This document shows positions 40,315 through 48,374 of a stretch of DNA of 64,000 bases, one piece after another; positions within the stretch are counted from its first letter, which is position 1, and each line of letters begins with the position of its first letter. Under the pieces are notes generated by a model. The model worked only from the letters and a program-made list of their open reading frames with translations, was not told the DNA's origin and ran no database searches. Made by a program: the position numbers and the translations under genes. Origin of the DNA: Streptococcus ovis DSM 16829 (GTDB taxonomy: Bacteria > Bacillota > Bacilli > Lactobacillales > Streptococcaceae). The stretch is taken from positions 67,163 to 131,162 of the forward strand of contig NZ_KB904574.1 in the NCBI RefSeq assembly GCF_000380125.1, in the 5' to 3' direction.

Positions 40315-41304
40315 ATGGGAATGCAGAAGAAGAAACATGAGACACGAATTAATGTATTCAATGTCCAAAAATACAATCTTTATGACGGCCCTGGGATTAG
40401 AACCATTGTGTTTTTCAAAGGCTGTCCGATGCGTTGCAAGTGGTGTGCCAATCCAGAAGGGCTTGAGTTTGGTTCCAATGTCATGTACAAAGAAACCTTA
40501 TGCAAGCCGTATAACTCGTGTGCGGCAACTTGTCCACTTGGTCAAATCTGTTTTTCCTATAGAAATCAAGAAAACCCTATTCCTTTTGACTACGCTGACA
40601 AGGAGCATCCAATTGATATCCGCAAGTACAAAAAACGCCTTCCTACAAAGGAAGATATCAAGGGTTGTCCTGAGGGTGCTCTGACTGTCGCGGGTGAATC
40701 CAAAACGATTTCTGAACTCATGTCCATCATTCACGAAGACGATGCTTTTTATGACATGTCAGGCGGAGGAGTGACCTTGTCAGGTGGTGAGTGTCTGGCT
40801 CAGCCAGAAGGCGCTATCGCTTTATTACGGGCTTGCAAAGAAGACGGGCTTAACACGGCTGTGGAAACGGCTGGTCATGTACCAAACAAAGTATTCCAAG
40901 CAGTCGCACCGTATGTAGACCTCTTCCTCTTTGACATGAAGCATATGGATTCGAAGAAGCACAATGAATGGACAGGGGTTGGAAATGAACGCATTCTGAC
41001 CAATCTCAAATACGTCATTGAATCAGGTTATAATATTAAAATTCGCATGCCAATGCTGAAGGGAATCAATGATAGCCAAGAAGAAATCCAAGCGATTATT
41101 GAATTTCTCCTTCCTTACAAGGATTATAGTAATTTCCAAGGAATTGACCTATTACCATATCATAAATTAGGGGTTAATAAATACCATCAGCTAGGATTGG
41201 AATACCAAATCGAAGGGGATCCATCACTTAGCCAATATGATTTGGACCGAATTGAATCCTATATTTTAGCCTATGATTTTCCAGTAACAGTTGTCAAACA
41301 CTAA
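40315..41304 (+). CDS. cutD: Choline TMA-lyase activating enzyme (radical SAM)
   Basis: A 329-residue glycyl-radical activase that uses S-adenosylmethionine and an electron to place the radical on Gly821 of CutC. The radical-SAM cluster motif is C37PMRC41KWC44. A ferredoxin-like insert follows with Cys in ETLCKPYNSCAATCP and KGCPEGAL. GGGVTLSGGE (about 145) is the typical activase SAM-binding segment. ATG 40315 has an AGGAAG site; GTG 40312 and ATG 40321 are alternatives. It follows cutC, as in all cut clusters. Confidence 0.96.
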   Translation: MGMQKKKHETRINVFNVQKYNLYDGPGIRTIVFFKGCPMRCKWCANPEGLEFGSNVMYKETLCKPYNSCAATCPLGQICFSYRNQENPIPFDYADKEHPIDIRKYKKRLPTKEDIKGCPEGALTVAGESKTISELMSIIHEDDAFYDMSGGGVTLSGGECLAQPEGAIALLRACKEDGLNTAVETAGHVPNKVFQAVAPYVDLFLFDMKHMDSKKHNEWTGVGNERILTNLKYVIESGYNIKIRMPMLKGINDSQEEIQAIIEFLLPYKDYSNFQGIDLLPYHKLGVNKYHQLGLEYQIEGDPSLSQYDLDRIESYILAYDFPVTVVKH

Positions 41305-41328
41305 TACGGAACAAAAGGAGGTGCAGTC

Positions 41329-41679
41329 TTGATAGAGGGAATTGGAAAGATTGAGCGGATTATTCAAGAATCCGTTCCAGGAAAGCAGATTACCTTAGCG
41401 CATCTGATTGCTGCGCCCATCCAGGCTGTTTACCAAAGTTTAGGAGTTGAAGAGTTAGGGGCGATTGGAATTCTTGCCTTAACCCCCTATGAAACGGCCA
41501 TCATTGCAGCAGACATTGCAGGAAAAGCAGCAGATGTGGATATTTGCTTTGTCGATCGATTTACCGGTTCGGTGATGTTTAGTGGAGATGTGCAGAGTGT
41601 TAAAACAGCTTTGCAATCGATTCTAGATTATTTCAAAGAGCAACTGGAGTTTTCAGTTGTGAATGTGACGCAATCATGA
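41329..41679 (+). CDS. EutS/PduU-like permuted BMC-H shell protein
   Basis: A 116-residue shell protein of the circularly permuted BMC-H class: IGKIERIIQESVPGKQITLAHLIAAP is the EutS/PduU-type N-terminal region that forms a small beta barrel over the pore. GAIGILALTPYETAIIAADIAGKAADV is the BMC core. It uses a TTG start with a strong AAAAGGAGG site. Its end overlaps the next gene by 4 bases (ATGA). Confidence 0.9.
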   Translation: MIEGIGKIERIIQESVPGKQITLAHLIAAPIQAVYQSLGVEELGAIGILALTPYETAIIAADIAGKAADVDICFVDRFTGSVMFSGDVQSVKTALQSILDYFKEQLEFSVVNVTQS

Positions 41680-42125
41680 AGAAGCGCATGATGTTGATTG
41701 GTCCGAATGACCAAGATAAAAAAAAACTTGTCGCATTACTAGAGGAAGGCAAACAGATTCCTCCTGTGCAGTCGATGGTTTACCTTGATAAGACCATTCA
41801 AGTACCGAGTTCCTATCTAAGAGGCTCGGGGATGCTGAAGCATATTATTGCTACACAACAAAATGCAAGCGCTATCTTAATGTTGTTGTCGCCCGAACAA
41901 TCCTTTCGAATTTACTCTCCTAATTTTGCAAAAGTGTTTCGCATACCGATTGTTGGGATTATATTGACAAAGCAAGGGTGCCACACTTTTGAGGACATTA
42001 AACGCTGTCGGAGTGAATTAGAAGAAGCAAAGATTGAACGCATCCAAGTGCTAGATTTAGAAAATGATGCGCACTGTCAACAACTCTTACACACTATAAG
42101 TCTTATTGAAGAAGGAATGATATGA
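41676..42125 (+). CDS. EutP/PduV-like protein with degenerate GTPase motifs
   Basis: A 149-residue protein that follows EutP/PduV in its middle part (QSMVYLDKTIQVPSSYL, AILMLLSPEQSFRIYSPNFAKVFRIPIVGIILTK). The N-terminal P-loop reads G9PNDQDKKK, so the invariant Gly before Lys15 is Asp14 and the following Ser/Thr is Lys. The TKxD guanine motif reads TKQG. GTP binding is therefore doubtful. It overlaps both neighbours by 4 bases, showing tight translational coupling with the EutS-like and alcohol dehydrogenase genes. Confidence 0.85.
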   Translation: MKKRMMLIGPNDQDKKKLVALLEEGKQIPPVQSMVYLDKTIQVPSSYLRGSGMLKHIIATQQNASAILMLLSPEQSFRIYSPNFAKVFRIPIVGIILTKQGCHTFEDIKRCRSELEEAKIERIQVLDLENDAHCQQLLHTISLIEEGMI

Positions 42126-43252
42126 AAACACAAGAATTTAGCGTAGGACCTAAATTTATCATGGGACATCATTCCACAGAAGAGCTTTCGAAATTAACTG
42201 TCAAAAAAGCCTATATCATCTGTGATCCCTTTATGGCACAAAGTCGCATGGTAGAGGCGGTTTTGAAAGAACTAATGAAAGCAGGCGCGGAGACAAAAGT
42301 CTTTTCCAAGGTTGTCCCAAATCCTACCATTGAAGTGATTGCTGAAAGTGTTTCAGAAATCAAAGAATTTAAACCAGATATTGTCGTTGCTTTAGGTGGC
42401 GGGTCAGCCCTTGATTCAACTAAGGCAGTTCTGAAAGTTTACACTGAATCTGAAAAAGTGGCTAAGCCAAAAATGATTGCCATTCCAACAACAAGTGGTA
42501 GTGGTAGCGAGATTACAGCTTTTGCCGTTATTTCAGATCCATTAAAAAATGAAAAATTTGTCATTATTGATGACTCCATGGTCCCAGATATGGCGATTTT
42601 GGATACTTACTTCACTATGAGTGTTCCACCAGCTGTCACCGCGGATGCTGGAATGGATGTCCTAACCCATGGTTTAGAAGCTATTGTGGCAAATGGAGCG
42701 ACTGATTTTTCAGATGCTTGTGCCGAAAAAGCCATTACCTTGAGTTATAAATATCTTTTTGAAACCTATCAAAATGGTCAAAATCAATTTGCTCGAGAAA
42801 AAATGCATAATGCATCAGCGATTGCAGGTATTGCCTTTAATAACGCTGGCTTGGGAATCTGTCACAGTCTTTCGCATGCAATAGGAGCTTTCTTCCATGC
42901 ACCACATGGCCGTATCAATACCATGCTCCTTCCACATGTGATTGCCTTCAACGCCTCTTTAAAAGAGAAGGAAGAAACAGCTGTTACAAGACGATATGCA
43001 CAAGTAGCCAATCTACTGGGACTCTACGGACCAACGCCAACACATGGCGTTCGGGCATTGAACTATGCCATCACTAGTTTGGCGAAGAAAATGAGGATGC
43101 CAATGACGATTGAAGGGTTAGGAATTGATCGTCATGAATTTGAGAAAATGATTCCTGAAATGGCAAAACGTGCCCTTGCTGACGCTTGTACACCAGGGAA
43201 CCCACGTTCTGTCACAATCGAGGACCTTGAGGCGATTTATCGCGCCTTGTAA
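42122..43252 (+). CDS. cutO: Iron-containing alcohol dehydrogenase of the choline BMC
   Basis: A 376-residue group III alcohol dehydrogenase (EutG/CutO-like) that reduces acetaldehyde to ethanol and recycles NAD inside the shell. It shows GGGSALDSTK (about 95-104), TTSGSGSEIT (about 123), and metal-binding residues in DAGMDVLTHGLEA and the late HSLSHAIGAFFHAPHG region with three His. Standard family length. No obvious extra targeting peptide is seen. It starts within an ATGA overlap of the EutP-like gene. Confidence 0.92.
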   Translation: MKTQEFSVGPKFIMGHHSTEELSKLTVKKAYIICDPFMAQSRMVEAVLKELMKAGAETKVFSKVVPNPTIEVIAESVSEIKEFKPDIVVALGGGSALDSTKAVLKVYTESEKVAKPKMIAIPTTSGSGSEITAFAVISDPLKNEKFVIIDDSMVPDMAILDTYFTMSVPPAVTADAGMDVLTHGLEAIVANGATDFSDACAEKAITLSYKYLFETYQNGQNQFAREKMHNASAIAGIAFNNAGLGICHSLSHAIGAFFHAPHGRINTMLLPHVIAFNASLKEKEETAVTRRYAQVANLLGLYGPTPTHGVRALNYAITSLAKKMRMPMTIEGLGIDRHEFEKMIPEMAKRALADACTPGNPRSVTIEDLEAIYRAL

Positions 43253-43305
43253 TCAATGGAAAACTTGAGAGGAATCATCAACTATCGGTAAAAGGAAGTA
43301 GTAAG

Positions 43306-43956
43306 ATGAAATTTTTAACCGAAGATGATTTACGAGTCGAGTATCGTCAAGTTCCATTTGACACTTTTACCATCAAAAAAGCACAACGGTTGACGCCTGG
43401 AGCACGAACGTTTCTAGCAGACCGTAAAGTGAAGGTCATTGATGAAAATGATGTGACACCACCAAGCAAGCCAAGAAACAGTTCTCAGCTAGTTGCAAAA
43501 CAAGAGGGGATTCAACAAGAAACGCTGATTTTTCAAACTGATTCAGATTGGTTGGATCTCCGTTGTGAATTCTTGCAGACGGCAGTAGACTTGGCGTCGA
43601 TTGAGTTGGCTTTGGCACAGGAATTACATGCATTAGAGCGTTTTTTGGCAACGGCTCTGTCAAATGGCGAATGTATCTTGCCACCGATTTCTACAGGACA
43701 ATTAGCTGAAGAAATGGTAGACAAAGCATTTGTCCATGGCAATCTTTCCAATGTTGGAATGTTTTTGCAAACAAATAATGGTCGCATCTTGACCAAACTC
43801 TATCCGCTTTATTTTCACTTAGAGAGAAGGATGGAAGGAAGTCAATGGCAAGAAGAGACGAATTTAAGTGAGTTACTGAATCGTCTTGGGCAACTTATTG
43901 CCCACTACTTAAAAACAAGAGAGGAAGTGAACAATGATGTCACAACAGTTACCTAA
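43306..43956 (+). CDS. EutT-like (cobalamin adenosyltransferase-like) protein
   Basis: A 216-residue protein whose N-terminal segment (KFLTEDDLR...RLTPGARTFLADRKVKVID) resembles EutT. The C-terminal helical region (LAQELHALERFLATAL...AHYLKTREE) fits the adenosyltransferase helical bundle. The Cys-rich metal site of EutT is absent: only two isolated Cys are seen. The pathway here uses a glycyl radical, not B12, so a classic adenosyltransferase role would be redundant. Similar genes are found in other cut clusters; their function is unclear. It overlaps eutJ by 23 bases. Confidence 0.7.
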   Translation: MKFLTEDDLRVEYRQVPFDTFTIKKAQRLTPGARTFLADRKVKVIDENDVTPPSKPRNSSQLVAKQEGIQQETLIFQTDSDWLDLRCEFLQTAVDLASIELALAQELHALERFLATALSNGECILPPISTGQLAEEMVDKAFVHGNLSNVGMFLQTNNGRILTKLYPLYFHLERRMEGSQWQEETNLSELLNRLGQLIAHYLKTREEVNNDVTTVT

Positions 43957-44776
43957 AACCTGTGATCAATACGTTGAAGAATTTGAACGTGCTGAAAAAA
44001 ATCCAATCAAGGGTACCGGTCCGGTGTATTTGACAGGAGTGGATTTAGGAACTGCCTATATTGTTTTGGTAGTCTTGGATGAGAACAAGCAGATTGTTGC
44101 GGGAGCTCACAGACCTGCTTCAGTTATTCGAGATGGGATGGTTGTAGACTACATCGGAGCTATTCGGATTGTCCGTGAGTTAAAAGAATCCCTAGAAGAA
44201 CAACTAGGAGAAGAGTTACTGTATGCAGCAGCCGCGATTCCGCCGGGAACAGATTTGTTGGATGGTGGAGCAATTAAAAATGTTGTGCAAGGAGCTGGAT
44301 TTGAATTAACAGCTTTGTTAGATGAGCCAACAGCTGCCAATACTATTGTGGGACTACAAAACGGTGCTATCGTAGATATCGGTGGAGGAACGACTGGTAT
44401 TTCTATCTTAAAAGATGGAAAAGTCATTAAATGTGTGGATGAAGCAACTGGTGGAACCCATTTTACCTTAGTCGTAGCAGGCGCTTATCAAATGAGTTTT
44501 GAAGAAGCTGATGCCTACAAACGTGATCCGAAACACCACAAAGAACTGCTTAGCGTCTTAAAACCAGTCATCGAAAAAGTTGCTTCCATCATTAAACGAA
44601 GCATCGAGGGAATGGATGTGGATGTGATTTACTTGGTCGGCGGGACAAGTTGTTTAGCTGGTATCGAGGAAATTATCGAGAAAGAAACCCACATCAAAAC
44701 CATCAAACCAATTAACCCAATGTTTGTGACTCCAATCGGCATTGCAATGAATTGCAGTCAAGACATTCTCTATTAG
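43934..44776 (+). CDS. eutJ: EutJ-family chaperone-like ATPase
   Basis: A 280-residue actin/Hsp70-fold protein of the EutJ family. Phosphate 1 motif GVDLGTAYIVLVVLD (about 35-49), phosphate 2 VDIGGGTTGISIL (about 144-156), adenosine motif LVGGTSCLAGIEE (about 235-247). EutJ proteins are thought to assist cargo folding or shell assembly; no substrate-binding domain of DnaK type is present. Two adjacent ATG codons (43934, 43937) follow AGAGGAAG. It overlaps the EutT-like gene. Confidence 0.92.
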   Translation: MMSQQLPKTCDQYVEEFERAEKNPIKGTGPVYLTGVDLGTAYIVLVVLDENKQIVAGAHRPASVIRDGMVVDYIGAIRIVRELKESLEEQLGEELLYAAAAIPPGTDLLDGGAIKNVVQGAGFELTALLDEPTAANTIVGLQNGAIVDIGGGTTGISILKDGKVIKCVDEATGGTHFTLVVAGAYQMSFEEADAYKRDPKHHKELLSVLKPVIEKVASIIKRSIEGMDVDVIYLVGGTSCLAGIEEIIEKETHIKTIKPINPMFVTPIGIAMNCSQDILY

Positions 44777-44789
44777 AAAAGAGGCAGAT

Positions 44790-45086
44790 ATGCTTGTTGC
44801 AGAATTAGTTGATACAATTTGGGCAACTAGAAAGTCCGAAGCATTAAACGGTGTCAAGTTCCTATTGGCAGAAGTCAAGGGAGGAAGCCGAGCGGGTGAA
44901 CTTCTTGTTGTTGTAGATATGATTGGTGCAGGCATTGGCGACCGGGTCATCATTGCGACTGGATCTGCAGCTCGACGAATGATGGGGGATGACCAAATGC
45001 CAGTTGATGCAGCAGTCATCGGGATTATCGATGAAAATTATGATGAAGTTAAAAAACAAAATGGAAAAATAGAACGATTCTCATAA
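44790..45086 (+). CDS. eutN: EutN/CcmL-type BMC vertex protein
   Basis: A 98-residue BMC-P protein forming the pentamers that cap shell vertices. It starts MLVAELVDTIWATRKSEAL, has the family VVVDMIGAGIGDRVIIATGSAAR segment (about 40-62) and ends with VIGIID. It is the only vertex protein gene in the island and therefore should be essential for closing the shell. Confidence 0.93.
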   Translation: MLVAELVDTIWATRKSEALNGVKFLLAEVKGGSRAGELLVVVDMIGAGIGDRVIIATGSAARRMMGDDQMPVDAAVIGIIDENYDEVKKQNGKIERFS

Positions 45087-45094
45087 CTGAACTC

Positions 45095-45134
45095 GGGTGT
45101 TCGCACATGATATCACCGTTCATGTCCCACACCC
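45095..45134 (+). repeat. Intercistronic stem-loop before eutQ
   Basis: Outer arms GGGTGT (45095-45100) / ACACCC (45129-45134) and inner arms ACATGA (45105-45110) / TCATGT (45120-45125) form a two-part hairpin between the vertex gene and eutQ. The left flank GAACTCGGGTGTTC resembles GAACTCGGATGTTC at 56891-56904, so this may be a member of a dispersed genomic repeat. Confidence 0.55.
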
Positions 45135-45158
45135 TCGTATCTAAAAGAAGGAGAAGAT

Positions 45159-45797
45159 ATGGCAAAATTAATTACAGCAAAAGATGTTTTGCAATGCCAC
45201 GAAGCTGGTCAAACAGTTTGTTACCTTGAACCAGGAACAATCGTCACACCAGCGGCTCGTGATGAAGCAAAAAAACATGGAATTTGCTTTGAAGATGGTA
45301 AAGAAGTATGCTTATCAAAAGGGTCTTCAGAAAAAGGACTGGATGGGATTACTTCTGATGAATTATTGTGCCTATTGAAAAAATTATTAGTAGCAGACGA
45401 CGCAACGCCTGCCAAAGAAATTCCACCTTATCGTTGTGTATCTCATGCAAATGGGTTGAAAGTCGTAAAAGGTGGAACCGTTCGGATGGATGATTTTGAC
45501 ACCGGTACACCAGGTGCTAAAGTTGGTTTCCAAGAATTAGTCAGCAAAGACGAATCCAAAATGAGTGCAGGTTTCCTAACTATTGATCACTCAAAATTTG
45601 CTTGGAAACTCCCATACGAAGAGATTGACTACGTCATTTCAGGAACCGTTTCGGTTGAAATTGATGGGCAAACTTATGTTGGCCGTGCAGGAGATGTACT
45701 CTTTGTACCAGCTGGCTCAGATGTTATCTGGGGTTCACCAGACAATGCCAAAATTTTCTATACTACGTACCCTTCAAACTGGTCTGATTTGATGTAA
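45159..45797 (+). CDS. eutQ: EutQ-like cupin protein
   Basis: A 212-residue EutQ-family protein. N-terminal region MAKLITAKDVLQ... with VTPAARDEAKKHGI (about 29-42); C-terminal cupin barrel from about residue 95, with DYVISGTVSVEIDGQTYVGRAGDVLFVPAGSDVIWG as the core motif. EutQ has been reported to have acetate kinase activity in ethanolamine use, which would turn PduL-made acetyl phosphate into acetate and ATP; here that is inference. AGAAGGAG ribosome site. Confidence 0.9.
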   Translation: MAKLITAKDVLQCHEAGQTVCYLEPGTIVTPAARDEAKKHGICFEDGKEVCLSKGSSEKGLDGITSDELLCLLKKLLVADDATPAKEIPPYRCVSHANGLKVVKGGTVRMDDFDTGTPGAKVGFQELVSKDESKMSAGFLTIDHSKFAWKLPYEEIDYVISGTVSVEIDGQTYVGRAGDVLFVPAGSDVIWGSPDNAKIFYTTYPSNWSDLM

Positions 45798-45812
45798 TGA
45801 GAGGACTCCACT

Positions 45813-46445
45813 ATGAAGGCATTAGGAATGATTGAAACCTACGGTTTTATCGGTTCCGTAGAAGCAGCTGATGTGATGCTAAAATGTGCAGATGTTTCTC
45901 TTTTAGGAACCGAAAAAGTTAGCGATGGCTTATACTACATCAGTATTACTGGTGATGTTGGAGCCGTTAAAACAGCTGTCGATGCGGGTGCTGAAGCCGT
46001 TCGACGCCTTGGAGCAAATTGTTTACAAGGTGCCCACGTTATTCCACGCCCAGACGACCAATTAGCGGATCTCCATCATCCAATCACTGTGTCAAAAGAA
46101 ATCACTCAAGAAGAGCAGGTTGTGCAAAAAGAACCGATTGTACAAGCAGAAGTACCTGTTCCAGTAGAGCCTGTTGAAAGCGAAGAAGATATAGAACAAT
46201 TAGAACCTGTATCTGAACCAGATACTATAGTTGCTGATTCTTCGGTAGAAACGACCGCAAACAACTTGACCTTTAAAGAGTACAAGAGAAAAGTTGATCG
46301 GGCGCGTGCGGCAGAACTAAGAGAAATGGTAGCACAGAATCCTCGTATTGAGATTGGAGAAGAAGCCTTGAAGAACTTAGTCCGACGCGAAATGATAGCA
46401 CTTCTTTTGGAAGATTTCAAGGAACAAGATAAAGAAAACAAGTAA
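45813..46445 (+). CDS. BMC-H shell protein with long C-terminal extension (EutK/PduK-like)
   Basis: A 210-residue protein. Residues 1-90 are a BMC-H domain (ALGMIETYGFIGSVEAADVML ... HVIPRPDDQLADL) with pore loop SDG. Residues 91-150 form an acidic Pro/Glu/Val linker. Residues 150-210 form a charged helical domain (LTFKEYKRKVDRARAAELREMV ... RREMIALLLEDF). EutK and PduK also carry C-terminal domains, some nucleic-acid-binding. Whether this tail binds cargo, nucleic acid or another shell face is unknown. Confidence 0.88.
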   Translation: MKALGMIETYGFIGSVEAADVMLKCADVSLLGTEKVSDGLYYISITGDVGAVKTAVDAGAEAVRRLGANCLQGAHVIPRPDDQLADLHHPITVSKEITQEEQVVQKEPIVQAEVPVPVEPVESEEDIEQLEPVSEPDTIVADSSVETTANNLTFKEYKRKVDRARAAELREMVAQNPRIEIGEEALKNLVRREMIALLLEDFKEQDKENK

Positions 46446-46466
46446 AAGAAAATTTTTGGGGGTCGG

Positions 46467-48110
46467 ATGATGAAAACATTAGACGTTGATCTCTGTTCAA
46501 TCCAAGAAGCACGAGATCTTGTAAGGAATGGGAAACAAGCTGCCAATATAATAGCGACTTTCTCAGATGAACAAATTGATGCCATACTAAAAAATATTGT
46601 CAAGGCAGTTGGGGCAAATGCCTACTACCTAGCAGATATGGCAGTGGAAGAAACAGGCTTTGGGAAAATTACAGATAAAGCCTACAAAAATTATGCAGCA
46701 GCGCATTTACTTTACGATGAAATCAAAGACATGCAAACATCAGGTGTTCTTGACTTTGATGAAGCGAAAAAAGTATTTACTGTAGCAGAACCAATGGGAC
46801 TTTTGCTAGGAATTACACCTTCAACAAATCCAACATCGACGGTGATTTTCAAGAGTATGATTGCCATCAAGTCACGCAATGCAATCGTGTTTGCGCCACA
46901 TCCATCAGCTAAACGGTGTAGCAATGCAGCGGTTGATATTGTGAGAAAAGCAGCGGTGGAAGCTGGCGCACCAGAACATATTGTCGGTGCAGTTTCTAAC
47001 CCATCACTTGCAGCAACCAATGAATTGATGAACGCGAAAGATGTTTCCATGATTATCGCAACGGGCGGTCCTGGCATGGTCAAGGCAGCCTACAGTTGTG
47101 GGAAGCCAGCTATCGGTGTAGGAGCGGGAAATTCTCCAGCTTATATCGAACGCACTGCAAATGTGGAAAAAGCCATTCGCTCAATTGTAGCTTCCAAAAC
47201 CTTTGACAATGGTACAATTTGTGCATCTGAGCAATCCATTATCTGTGAAGAAGTCAACAAAGATGAAGTGATTCGTGAATTGACGAAGCAAGGTTGTTAC
47301 ATGATGACCAAGGAAGAAACAGACAAGGTCTGTGAGTTACTGTTCCGTGGCAATTCACATGGTTGCAATCCAGCTATGAATCCAAAATTTGTTGGTCGTC
47401 CTGCAGTTGAAATTGCAGAAGCAGCTGGTATCAACGTACCAAAAGATACCAAGATTTTGGTTGGTCCACAAGCCGGTGTTGGTCAAGGAAATCCTTTATC
47501 ATTTGAAAAATTAACAACAGTACTTGGTTTCTATGTTGTGAAAAATTGGGAAGAGGCTTGTGCACTCAGTATTCGCCTTCTCCAAAACGGAATTGGCCAT
47601 ACCATGAGTATGCACACAGAGGATCCAGATATGATTCTGCGCTTCTCTTCTAAACCAGCTTCTCGTATTTTGATCAATACAGGTGGTAGCCAAGGAGGAA
47701 CCGGTATTTCAACTGGTTTACCAGTTTCCTTCACACTTGGATGTGGAACAAGCGGTGGTAGTTCTGTTTCAGATAACCTTTCACCAAAACATTTGGTCAA
47801 TATCAAGACAGTTGCTTATGGCGTCAAAGATGTCACAACCTTAATTGACGACCCTGTTTTCCAATCATTGCCAAAATTAGCAATGCCTGCTGAAGCACAA
47901 CCAGATGCTATTGCATCCGCTAGTTTACATACAGGACGAAGAGGTCCAGTTTATCAAACAAATGATTTTTTGAAACAGACACCACAGTCTATTCAAGAAA
48001 AGTATGAACAAGGAACGACTTCTCAGGCGGTACCTGCTGCAACAACTGCTACGGGTGTTGACAATGAGGCTATTGTTCGTGAAATCTTATCTGCACTTCG
48101 ACAACAATAA
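46467..48110 (+). CDS. cutF: CoA-acylating acetaldehyde dehydrogenase (EutE/PduP type) with C-terminal encapsulation peptide
   Basis: A 547-residue enzyme converting acetaldehyde, CoA and NAD to acetyl-CoA and NADH. Catalytic Cys252 lies in FDNGTICASEQ; GITPSTNPT (about 115) and ATGGPGMVKAAY (about 199) form the cofactor site. After the catalytic core (to about residue 470) a flexible Ala/Thr-rich linker leads to DNEAIVREILSALRQQ (532-547), an amphipathic helix typical of encapsulation peptides. That peptide recurs at the end of the 64-residue protein encoded next. Two adjacent ATG codons (46467, 46470) are possible starts. Confidence 0.94.
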   Translation: MMKTLDVDLCSIQEARDLVRNGKQAANIIATFSDEQIDAILKNIVKAVGANAYYLADMAVEETGFGKITDKAYKNYAAAHLLYDEIKDMQTSGVLDFDEAKKVFTVAEPMGLLLGITPSTNPTSTVIFKSMIAIKSRNAIVFAPHPSAKRCSNAAVDIVRKAAVEAGAPEHIVGAVSNPSLAATNELMNAKDVSMIIATGGPGMVKAAYSCGKPAIGVGAGNSPAYIERTANVEKAIRSIVASKTFDNGTICASEQSIICEEVNKDEVIRELTKQGCYMMTKEETDKVCELLFRGNSHGCNPAMNPKFVGRPAVEIAEAAGINVPKDTKILVGPQAGVGQGNPLSFEKLTTVLGFYVVKNWEEACALSIRLLQNGIGHTMSMHTEDPDMILRFSSKPASRILINTGGSQGGTGISTGLPVSFTLGCGTSGGSSVSDNLSPKHLVNIKTVAYGVKDVTTLIDDPVFQSLPKLAMPAEAQPDAIASASLHTGRRGPVYQTNDFLKQTPQSIQEKYEQGTTSQAVPAATTATGVDNEAIVREILSALRQQ

Positions 48111-48374
48111 GGAGGCGATTCGATGGAAGAATTAGAAGAACTATTTTATCAGGCGATTGATCAATTAAGTGGTCAATCTCTTGAGGAAAATAAGGAAGTA
48201 CAGCTAGATGCCGTTGGATCTGCTAGCGTGCATGTAGGCCAACCATCAGCAAGTGAAGCCGACATTGATAACGAAGCGGTTGTTCGTGAAATTTTATCTG
48301 CACTTCGACAGCAATAAGGAGGGGATTCGATGGAAGAATTAGAAGAATTATTTTATCGAGTGATTGATCAACTT
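48060..48374 (+). repeat. 207-bp tandem duplication across the aldehyde dehydrogenase/pduL junction
   Basis: Positions 48060-48167 and 48267-48374 are 108-bp direct repeats, identical at about 94 positions by hand alignment. The period of 207 bp is a multiple of three. Each copy contains an encapsulation peptide coding end, a TAAGGAGG ribosome site and a peptide coding start, so duplication created a complete small gene between the two old ones. Confidence 0.9.
48123..48317 (+). CDS. 64-residue protein with two encapsulation peptides
   Basis: The N-terminus MEELEELFYQAIDQL matches the first 15 residues of the following PduL (13 of 15). The last 16 residues DNEAVVREILSALRQQ match the C-terminal peptide of the preceding aldehyde dehydrogenase (15 of 16). 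The middle 33 residues are a polar linker rich in Ser, Glu, Ala and Val with no domain. Ribosome site AAGGAGG, 12 bases after the dehydrogenase stop and 12 bases before pduL. Both ends are amphipathic helices. It lacks any catalytic module and may be a linker between the two enzymes and the shell. I know no described family for it. Confidence 0.85.
   Translation: MEELEELFYQAIDQLSGQSLEENKEVQLDAVGSASVHVGQPSASEADIDNEAVVREILSALRQQ

Noticed and set aside
48123-48317. The 64-residue frame as a mere spurious ORF or a truncated pduL pseudogene
   Set aside because: It has its own strong ribosome site, ends with an intact second peptide rather than a premature stop, and the 207-bp period keeps the frame. 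A by-product of duplication remains possible and is stated as the refutation case.
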